The position numbers and the translations under genes are program-made. From contig CAJTCL010000003.1 in the NCBI GenBank assembly GCA_910575005.1, positions 124,001-188,000 on the forward strand: DNA of 64,000 bases, in the 5' to 3' direction. This document shows positions 54,416 through 62,000 of the stretch, in pieces (positions within the stretch are counted from its first letter, which is position 1; the number at the start of each line of letters is the position of its first letter). The DNA comes from Lachnospiraceae bacterium (GTDB lineage: Bacteria; Bacillota; Clostridia; Lachnospirales; Lachnospiraceae). Below the pieces are notes generated by a model. That model did no database searches. It was given only the letters and a program-made list of their open reading frames with translations, and had not been told where the DNA came from.

Positions 54416-56326
54416 ATGGGAAAAGAAGATTATAGCAAAGCATTCAAATTAGGGAAAAAAGATTATCAGGCAAGAATGCTCCGTGGAGAGAAACCCATCT
54501 TGCAGGTGTTGGACGATATTCTGCCAGAGCGAGACGCTTATTCCGAGATGCCGCTGGGATTAGTACAGATTCCCATAGAACAGGTAGTCGGAACAAAGAC
54601 GGTTGCCAGAAGCAGTTCCTTTGCAGGAAATTTTATGCCCATTTTGCGGGAAAGTTCAGAGTTTGCCACAAAATGGGCGAGGTTAAGTGACAGCCATGTG
54701 GAGGAAGGGATTCGCGAACCCATCAAGGCTTATGAATATATGCATAAATTTTATGTTGTGGAAGGAAACAAACGAGTCAGCGTGATGAAATATTTTGGAG
54801 CTGTCTCCATACAAGGGCATGTGACACGTATTGTTCCCAAACCTACAGATAGTAAAGAAAATAAAATATATTATGAATTTATGGATTTTTATCAAGTAGC
54901 TCCTATCAATTATATCTGGTTTACCAGAGAGGGAAGCTATGATAAATTGCAGGAAGCGGTCGGAAAGGCTCCCGAGGAGAGATGGACAGAGGAGGAATTG
55001 CTGGAATTTAGTTCTGTGTATACCAGATTTAGCGCTGAGTATAAAGCGAAAGGCGGCGGCAAGTTAAATATTGCGCTGGGTGATGCATTTTTGGCGTTTA
55101 TTACGCTGTATGAGTATGATGTAATCGCTCAAAAAACTACCAATGAACTGCAGGAATTGATTGGAAAGAGCTGGGAAGAGTTTGTGATTCTTGAGGAGCA
55201 TTCAGGGATTGATCTGAAAATGAAACCAAATCAGAAAAAGAAATCACTGTTTAGTATGCTTCCAATTTATGTCCCACGAAAACTTAAGATCGCGTTTATC
55301 TATGAAAAAACGCCGGGAACTTCTGCCTGGGCATATGCCCATGAGCTTGGCAGACTGCATTTAGAGCAGAGATTTCCAGAAGAGGTAAATACTGTCTGTT
55401 ATGAAAATGTAACTCAGAAAAATATTGATTCCATATTGGAAGAAGCGATACATACCGGCTGTGATTTGATTTTTACTACAACCCCTCCCTTTGCGCAGGC
55501 CAGTGTCAAGGCTGCAATTGCAAATCCGAAGGTACGAATTTTAAATTGTTCCTTAAATACCTCGCATAGATATATTCGCACGTATTATTCTCGGATGTAT
55601 GAGGCAAAATTCTTAATGGGAGCTATTGCAGGGGCGATAGCTGAGAATAACCGTCTTACTTACATTGCAGATTATCCGATTTATGGTTCCATTGCCAATA
55701 TCAATGCTTTTGCACTGGGAGCCAAAATGATTAACCCGCGAGCCAAGGTTTTTCTGGAATGGTCTGCTAAAAAAGAAGTAGATATAGAGGAAAAAATCAG
55801 GGAAAATGGTTCTTCCTGTGTCTCTGGTAGAGATCTCGTGATTCCAGAAGAGGCGAGTCGGTTTTTTGGCATTTATCATATTGAGGATGGACATTCCAGA
55901 AACCTGGCCATGCCCCTGTGGCATTGGGGAAAGTTTTACGAACAATTGATTTGGGCAATTATGGCGGGTACCTGGAAGTATGACGACAATCCCTCTGTGA
56001 AAAAGGCAATTAATTATTGGTGGGGAATGTCAGAAGGGGTTATTGATGTAGTTTTTTCCAAATATCTACCCATTGGTACCAAACGTCTGGTAGAATTGTT
56101 GAAAGCTACAATCAGCACCGAAGTATTTAATCCATTTTCAGGCATATTATATTCTCAAAATGGGGTAGTGCTGGAACAGTCAGATCAGAGCCTTTCCCCA
56201 GAGGAAATTATGACAATGGATTGGCTGGCAGAAAATGTGATTGGCATTATCCCCGGTAAGGAAGAATTGAAAGAACAGGCAGAACCTGTGGTCAAGCAGC
56301 AAGGAGTAAAGAAAAAGGAAGGTTAG
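54416..56326 (+). CDS. Cytoplasmic ParB-like/BMP (PnrA-type) ligand-binding fusion protein
   Basis: About 636 residues, no signal peptide or membrane segment. Residues ~45-145 resemble a ParB/sulfiredoxin-type domain (PLGLVQIPIEQVVGTKT; REPIKAYEYMHKFYVVEGNKRVSVMKYFG). A middle region (~150-280) is unrecognised. From ~290 a BMP/Med periplasmic-binding fold begins (KLKIAFIYEKTPGTSAWAYAHELGRLHLEQRF; CDLIFTTTPPFAQASVKAA; YEAKFLMGAIAGAI; YIADYPIYGSIANINAFALGAKMINPRAKV), usually an extracellular purine-nucleoside lipoprotein. Inside the cell such a fusion could be a nucleoside-responsive regulator or enzyme. It precedes a metallophosphoesterase by 8 bases. Similar fusions are known as BMP-family proteins in Clostridia; function unassigned. 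Confidence 0.82.
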   Translation: MGKEDYSKAFKLGKKDYQARMLRGEKPILQVLDDILPERDAYSEMPLGLVQIPIEQVVGTKTVARSSSFAGNFMPILRESSEFATKWARLSDSHVEEGIREPIKAYEYMHKFYVVEGNKRVSVMKYFGAVSIQGHVTRIVPKPTDSKENKIYYEFMDFYQVAPINYIWFTREGSYDKLQEAVGKAPEERWTEEELLEFSSVYTRFSAEYKAKGGGKLNIALGDAFLAFITLYEYDVIAQKTTNELQELIGKSWEEFVILEEHSGIDLKMKPNQKKKSLFSMLPIYVPRKLKIAFIYEKTPGTSAWAYAHELGRLHLEQRFPEEVNTVCYENVTQKNIDSILEEAIHTGCDLIFTTTPPFAQASVKAAIANPKVRILNCSLNTSHRYIRTYYSRMYEAKFLMGAIAGAIAENNRLTYIADYPIYGSIANINAFALGAKMINPRAKVFLEWSAKKEVDIEEKIRENGSSCVSGRDLVIPEEASRFFGIYHIEDGHSRNLAMPLWHWGKFYEQLIWAIMAGTWKYDDNPSVKKAINYWWGMSEGVIDVVFSKYLPIGTKRLVELLKATISTEVFNPFSGILYSQNGVVLEQSDQSLSPEEIMTMDWLAENVIGIIPGKEELKEQAEPVVKQQGVKKKEG

Positions 56327-56334
56327 CGAAAGCG

Positions 56335-56961
56335 ATGAAGATACTGGCAATTTCGGATGAGGAATCGAAATATTTATGGGAGTATTTTGACAAAAGTAAG
56401 TTAGCGGATATTGACTTGATTATCTCCTGTGGAGATTTAGATCCTCATTATCTTTCTTTTTTAGTGACAGTATCTTCAGCGCCGGTATTGTATGTTCGTG
56501 GAAATCATGATGATAGGTATGAAAATTCACCGCCAGAGGGTTGTATTTGTATCGAAGATCAAATTTATGTTCATGAAGGCGTGCGCATTTTAGGGCTGGG
56601 AGGTTCTATGCGTTATAGCACGGGGGCAAATCAGTATACTGAATGGCAGATGAAACAGAGGGCTGCCAAATTGAAATTTCAGCTTTTCAGAAGGCGTGGT
56701 TTTGATATTTTGGTGACGCATGCGCCTGCCTATCAGTTAAATGATGGACGAGATTTGCCACATCAGGGTTTCCAGGTATTTCGGAAATTGATTGAAAAAT
56801 ATCGGCCGAAATTTTTTCTGCATGGTCATGTGCATTTAAACTATGGGCGAAATCAGAAGCGATATGACAAATATCAGGATACACATATTATCAATGCTTT
56901 TGAGCGGTGCGTCTTTGAATTTGAGGTTGAGAATCCAAAGGATTCGTTGCTTGCGCCATAA
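56335..56961 (+). CDS. Metallophosphoesterase
   Basis: About 208 residues of the calcineurin-like fold: MKILAISDEES (first metal residues), IDLIISCGDLDPHYLSFLV, VLYVRGNHDDRYENSPPEGC (GNHD motif), ILVTHAPAYQLND and FFLHGHVHLNYG. The first motif, usually DxHG, reads SDEES; a missing histidine may change metal binding. It hydrolyses phosphoesters of unknown kind. The start is 8 bases after the ParB/BMP gene, implying a two-gene operon and shared pathway. Confidence 0.9.
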   Translation: MKILAISDEESKYLWEYFDKSKLADIDLIISCGDLDPHYLSFLVTVSSAPVLYVRGNHDDRYENSPPEGCICIEDQIYVHEGVRILGLGGSMRYSTGANQYTEWQMKQRAAKLKFQLFRRRGFDILVTHAPAYQLNDGRDLPHQGFQVFRKLIEKYRPKFFLHGHVHLNYGRNQKRYDKYQDTHIINAFERCVFEFEVENPKDSLLAP

Positions 56962-56981
56962 GAGAAAGGTGTGATATAAAA

Positions 56982-57283
56982 ATGTTTGAACATTTGAATA
57001 GTGGTGATACAATTACAATCACTCTGTTTGGCAAGGAAGAAGACATAGAAGTTTTTTCTGCCGGAGACAATCAATATGATGAAGACGGCGATTTCAAAGA
57101 AGGGAGGTCGGTATTTTTGCGATAGCAATCAATATCAGTGAGATTACACAGTCTGTCTATGGGGATGTCTATCCCGAGATATCCTTTTACGGAGACTGTG
57201 AATGCGACCCAGAGCATGGCATTTGTATTGGATTTCGGGATAAGAAATTTTTGGGGATTAAATCGCAGGACTGGACGTTGTAA
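56982..57283 (+). pseudogene. Small protein gene split by a -1 frame change
   Basis: The first frame opens at ATG 56982 and encodes 47 residues (MFEHLNSGDTITITLFGKEE..) to TAG 57123. A second frame, one base back, continues without a stop to TAA 57281 and reads AINISEITQSVYGDVYPE.SFYGDCECDPEHGICIGFRDKKFLGI, which looks like a proper protein end, but has no standard start. Joined near 57110-57121 they would give a ~100-residue acidic protein. A TTTTT run with GGGAGG just upstream marks the crossing, so either a frameshift mutation or programmed slippage is possible. No named family recognised. The stop abuts a MITE-end remnant. Confidence 0.55.
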
Positions 57284-57327
57284 ATTGTATATGAAATTTA
57301 TAGAATTATTAGGTTTTGCAATTGTCT
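57283..57327. repeat. MITE end remnant
   Basis: AAATTGTATATGAAATTTATAG.. to GGTTTTGCAATTGTC matches the right terminal repeat of the elements at 11335 and 37871 but no left end or interior is present. It follows the stop of the split small gene. Confidence 0.6.
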
Positions 57328-57363
57328 TATTCATCTATCCAGCAGAAAAGGAGGTTTTGAAGG

Positions 57364-57501
57364 ATGGATATTGTCTTGGAAATATGTGCAGATATCGCTG
57401 AGTTTGTGATTGAGTTGTGCCTCCTTAGGGATGAGAAAAAGAAAAAAGTGAAACTAAAGAAAAAGAAAAAAGTGAAACTAAAGAATAAGAAGGAGAGCTA
57501 G
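57364..57501 (+). CDS. Small ORF with hydrophobic start and lysine-rich tail (45 aa)
   Basis: Begins MDIVLEICADIAEFVIELCLL after AAGGAGGTTTTGAAGG and ends in a tail of mostly lysine, built from a 24 bp tandem duplication (57436-57459 and 57460-57483). An amphipathic or membrane-associated helix followed by a basic tail is the only visible feature. It ends 5 bases before the YbaK-like gene, whose ribosome-binding site overlaps its end. The short length and repeat make its reality uncertain. Confidence 0.5.
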   Translation: MDIVLEICADIAEFVIELCLLRDEKKKKVKLKKKKKVKLKNKKES

Positions 57502-57506
57502 TAATA

Positions 57507-57977
57507 ATGGCAATTGAAAAAGTAAAAGAATATTTCAGTCAATATGGCATAGAACATCGGGTGCAGGAATTTGATGTTTCCAGCGCAACCGTAGAATTGG
57601 CAGCACAAGCATTGCACTGTGAGCCTTGCAGGATTGCAAAGACACTTTCTTTTCTGGTCAATGGGGATCCGATTTTAATTGTTGCCGCGGGCGATGCCAA
57701 AATTGACAACCCTAAATATAAGGCACAGTTTGGGACTAAGGCTAAAATGCTTACCCCAGAGGAAGCCAAGGAGATGATCGGCCATGCAGTCGGCGGGGTC
57801 TGTCCTTTTGCAGTGAATGGAGGGGTAACAGTTTATCTTGACGAATCATTAAAAAGATTTGAGACCGTATTTCCAGCCTGTGGAAGCAGTAATAGCGCTA
57901 TTGAACTGACGATCAAAGAATTGGAACAATATGCCAATTATGCGGCCTGGATTGACGTCTGTAAAGGCTGGAACTGA
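57507..57977 (+). CDS. YbaK/EbsC family aminoacyl-tRNA deacylase
   Basis: 156 residues: VKEYFSQYGIEHRVQEFDVSSATVELAAQALHCEPCRIAKTLSFLVNGDPILIVAAGDAKIDNPKYKAQFG and the GGVCPFAVNGGVTVYLDESLKRFETVFPACGSSNSAIEL end are typical of this editing family, including the lysine in RIAKTL. It hydrolyses mischarged tRNAs such as Cys-tRNA(Pro), or related substrates. AAGGAGAGC precedes ATG 57507. The downstream neighbour is an immunity-like protein. Confidence 0.9.
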   Translation: MAIEKVKEYFSQYGIEHRVQEFDVSSATVELAAQALHCEPCRIAKTLSFLVNGDPILIVAAGDAKIDNPKYKAQFGTKAKMLTPEEAKEMIGHAVGGVCPFAVNGGVTVYLDESLKRFETVFPACGSSNSAIELTIKELEQYANYAAWIDVCKGWN

Positions 57978-58008
57978 AAATATACATAGAATATGGAGGA
58001 ATTTTAGT

Positions 58009-58368
58009 ATGGCTGATTTTGTAAAGATGAGTAAGAGTGAATATGGAATTAGTGTGTTGCTTTTTTGTGAAGACGATAAACCCTTTAAAATCGGTGAAGA
58101 AATGTATGCTGCCAATGAAAACGCATATATGAACGGCTACAATTGGGAGGCTTTTTTCCAGTATTATCTTGAAAAAAATGCGCCGGAGATTTTGGAGGGT
58201 TTGGAGAGTGATCCAGAAGCAGGTATGTATGCCGCGCACTATGAATTAACAGAAGAAAATGAAGAAAAAGCGAAACGATTTGTGGAAATCATTATTGCTC
58301 TGTTTGAAAATGAGGAAGAACTGTACCGCATTGTCCGAGAAGAGGGAGACCAAATTGAGTGGGATTGA
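58009..58368 (+). CDS. Imm51-like immunity protein family member
   Basis: About 119 residues, acidic, no signal peptide: FVKMSKSEYGISVLLFCEDDKPFKIGEEMYAANENAYMNGYNWEAFFQYYLEKNAPEILEGLESDPEAGMYAAHY. The YMNGYNWEAFF and DPEAGMY blocks resemble Imm51 proteins that neutralise polymorphic toxins, by memory. No toxin gene lies in the window, so it may be an orphan or have been co-opted. Start at 58009 after GGAGGA; the longer frame to 57931 overlaps the YbaK-like gene. Confidence 0.7.
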   Translation: MADFVKMSKSEYGISVLLFCEDDKPFKIGEEMYAANENAYMNGYNWEAFFQYYLEKNAPEILEGLESDPEAGMYAAHYELTEENEEKAKRFVEIIIALFENEEELYRIVREEGDQIEWD

Positions 58369-58547
58369 CAAGAATTGATTTATAACGATTTTTGAGTAAA
58401 TTCTGGCAATATGCCATCTTCGATGTTGTCTGTCAAAACAAGAAATTTCTGACAGGTTTACTAATCTAAAAATATTCGTAACCATTCAGCGCTGCTGTCA
58501 GCTATAGACAAGTCTGACAGAAAGACTGAATGATTTCTATGTATAAA

Positions 58548-58585
58548 GTGCCAAAAGGAGGTTTTATAAAATCACCTTTTGGCAC
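58548..58585. repeat. 11-bp hairpin in intergenic region
   Basis: GTGCCAAAAGG pairs perfectly with CCTTTTGGCAC around a 16-base loop. No T-run follows (TAATCG). It might still act as the 3' end of the immunity-like transcript. Confidence 0.45.
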
Positions 58586-58845
58586 TAATCGTAAAAATAG
58601 ACAATTATTCTTGAAAAAAATTTTAAATCTTAAAAAAAATAACCAAATCAGAGAAATACTATATTGATTTTTGAGGGAAATTATGATAATAATAATATAG
58701 ATGTACTATGTGTTTTAGGAAAAATTTTCAGAAAACAAGTGAAAGCCTTTTATACAAATTATCCAGTTTTTAGGGATCAGGGAAATGGATAGATGTGGAT
58801 AGCTGGTTCGTACATTTCAAATCAGGAAGGATAGCAAAGAGGAGC

Positions 58846-58872
58846 TTTTTGCGAATATATGTTTCGCAAAAA
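58846..58872. repeat. Leader hairpin upstream of the LamG surface protein
   Basis: TTTTTGCGAA (58846-58855) pairs with TTCGCAAAAA (58863-58872) around a 7-base loop; lies 35 bases downstream of the shared TACAT..CAGGAAGG motif. Confidence 0.45.
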
Positions 58873-59067
58873 TGCCTTTGATTCTATGCTTTCTTTGTTG
58901 TTGTTCAGAAAAGAAGCTGGAAAGTGGAAAATTTAAAGGCAGGAATGGAAATGTATTCTTGGAATCAGCACAAGGCTTTGAGGGTACAGAAAGAGAAGGG
59001 AGGCAGCAAGAAAAATCAGTATGTTTTGAGAACAAACAGGGATGTAGTTCTAAGAAAGGAAAAGATT

Positions 59068-62000
59068 ATGAAAAAAAGAGGAAAAAATTTATGGAAAAAA
59101 TTGACCTCAGTGGCGTTAAGCGCGGCGATGGCAATCACGTTGCTGCCAGCACAACCAGCGTTTGCTGAGGGGGAGACGGGCGGAGATTTGAATCTGCCGG
59201 AAAAATTATTATATTTTAGTTTTGATGAGGATATAACAAATAATACAATCGTGGGGGAAGGGGCAACTGCTACTGTTGTAAACGGTGCGGAAATTTCCAA
59301 GACAGACAAAAAATTAGGAAATGGAGCCCTGTTGTTAGACAATAATCAGAAACAGCGTTTATCCATTCCAGCGGGCGTATTGTCTGGAAAAAATGTGGAA
59401 GGGATGACTAACGAAGGACTGACGATCTCTTATTGGAGTAAGGTAGTTAGGTCAAGTCCTGGATGGGTTTATTTTATTCTTCCGGCGGGTACTACGAATA
59501 ACGACAGAAAATATGCTGGAATTTTGGATAATACAGAAAATCTTCAGGTTGAGTATCATAGTCCTGGCGGAGTGGCAAATGGCGCTCCTAAAACCAATAT
59601 ATGGAAGCATGTTATGGTGACTATGAAAGGTACAACTGCCACTTTATATGTTGATGGGAAAAAAATACAATCATCAGAAGAAATTGAAGCTGGTAGAAGG
59701 CCAAATGGTGTGCCAGACTTAAGCGGCAGTGAGATTAACATTGGATATGCCACTTGGGGCAGCGGCGAATATTTCGCTGGTTATATTGATGAATTTACCA
59801 TGTATGATGCAGCATTGACAGATGAACAGGCAATGGCTGTATGTGAACAGGAGCTGATGAAAGAGGCGCTTCAGAATGGATTTATTGAGACAACAGGTCC
59901 TCTGAATGTGACTGTTGGAAGTTCTGTGACTATTCAGCCCAAGAATACAATACCAGAAAATATAAGAGCGGATATTACATATCAATCTGCCAATCCAGCT
60001 ATTGCAACTGTGGATGAGACAGGGAGAGTTACTGGCATAGGAGCTGGTACAACGACAATTACGGCGTCTGTTATATATGATGGCAAGGAAAATCAATCTG
60101 ACCCAATTACAATCAATGTAAAGACACCAGCGGAAGCTCTTATTGGAAGCTATAACTTTGATAATAGAACATTAGGAACTGCTTCTGCCATATCCAAAGG
60201 ATTAGTGTCATATGGGGGTGAGGTTGAATATGGTACTGGAAGAGACGGTATTGGCAAAGCAGTGCGTACAAAGGACGTTGTAGGTTCTGGCGAAGGCTAT
60301 GGGGTGAAACTGGCAGAGACCAATCTTGGTTCCACTTATACCGTTTCTATGTGGATTAATCCAGTCAATGCGAAGGCGTTCCATCCCAACGGTGCGGTAT
60401 TGGCGCTTGGTTCTCCAAAAACAGATCCAGAAAACTGGCTGGCTATTGCAGGAATGAATGCGGGAGAGAATTCTGAGGCCAGGGTATGGGCACATGGAAA
60501 AGTCTTTAATTTGAGCAATACAGATTTTAATGATACTAAATTTGCGGCAGCTAAGGGTCAGTGGACCATGCTGACTATTTCCCAGAGCCAGAATGATGTA
60601 AGCTTTTATAAAGACGGCGTTTTAGTGGGAACCACGCATAAGGCGGACGAGGTGCTCAATGGTGCCGAGAACACAGAAATTTATCTGGGAGTAAATCATT
60701 GGGATCAGGAATTTGACGGTCTGTATGACGATGTAAAGGTATACAATGCTGCTTTGAATGCATCTCAGATTCAGGAACTTTATAAGAATGATATGCTTGA
60801 GGGAATGAACATCCTTGGAGAAAATAAAAGTATTGATATGATTACCAAGGATCTGAATCTTGTGACAGAGTGCAATGAAGTTCCAGTTGCCTGGACATCA
60901 AGTGCGCCAGAGAAGATTACTGCAGCCGGAGAAGTGAAGGTCAAAGACGGAACCGAAGTGACATTGACCGCAACGGCAAGTGCATTTGGCAATTGGAGTA
61001 AGCAATATAAAGTAAGGCTGGCAAAACCCATCACAGTGAAGCATGTAGATGAAAAGAATGCAGAGATTAAAACAGAGACCGTGTATGGACAGGTGGGTGC
61101 AGACTATACTTATGAGGCAAAGGATAAGATTCTTGCAACCGATACGGCCGCTTATGTGTATGACGAGACCAATAATACTGCAGAATCTCTGAAGGTCAGT
61201 GTTACAGAGGAAGGCGAGATGGTTATCACTGTGAGATACACGGAAGCAAACATCGCCAGTGTAGATAACAGTAAGCTGCCAGAGATGGTATATGTGATTG
61301 AGGGCAATACGCCAGTACTGCCAAAATCTATTCCAGGAACCACAGCTTCCGAAGGGCAGGGTGAGGCAGTGACAATCAATGTGCCAATATCATGGACAGC
61401 AGACGGTTCAGGATTAAAACCTGGCGAACATTCTTTGAATGGAACGGCTGCAGGCCATGTGGTTACTGTGAAGGTAAAGGTATTTGAGTGTGATGAGGCA
61501 GTGGCTGATACAGAGGCACAGAGCGCTAATGACAGCAAGAAAGTGAAATTGAAAAAGGGCTATAAGGGAATTATCGAGACGGAATATGATATTGTAACGA
61601 CAGGAGATATTTCTACAGATGCAGGAGTGCAGTATTATGACAATGGTGTTGCAGAAAATGCAGATACATTTTGGCTTCCTGCCACATCCACCCGTTTTAA
61701 TTCAGGATATTTCCTGGTGGTTACTGCAAATGGAAAAGGAGGAAGTACATCTGATTCTGGAGCTGTCAATATTCCAGCAAACATAGACCAGGCAACGATG
61801 TTGTATGATAAGACTAAGACCTATCATGTGCGTACCAGGATTGATACCACAGAGGCATCTGTGGCAGAAGATGGAACTATTACGAAGAATGGTACTTATC
61901 GGGTATGGATTACCGATGAGGACGGGAAGACTGTAGAGTTGACAACTGCTGACAGTCCGGCAGGATTCCGCAAAGTCGTAAATGGTATTATTGATAAATT

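Larger units (their letters stand above)
58369..59067. other. Long AT-rich intergenic region, leader of the second giant surface protein
   Basis: No gene was recognised in ~700 bases. It contains the 11-bp hairpin at 58548-58585, an AGTTTTTAGGGAT box at 58765 followed 46 bases later by TACATTTCAAATCAGGAAGG (58811; motif pair shared with the GH43 leader), and the hairpin at 58846-58872. A 98-residue frame starting in this region overlaps the surface-protein start and has no supporting signal. Confidence 0.55.

Noticed and set aside
58872-59168. 98-residue plus-strand ORF in the leader of the LamG protein
   Set aside because: Different frame from the surface protein, overlaps its ribosome-binding site and signal peptide, no family resemblance.
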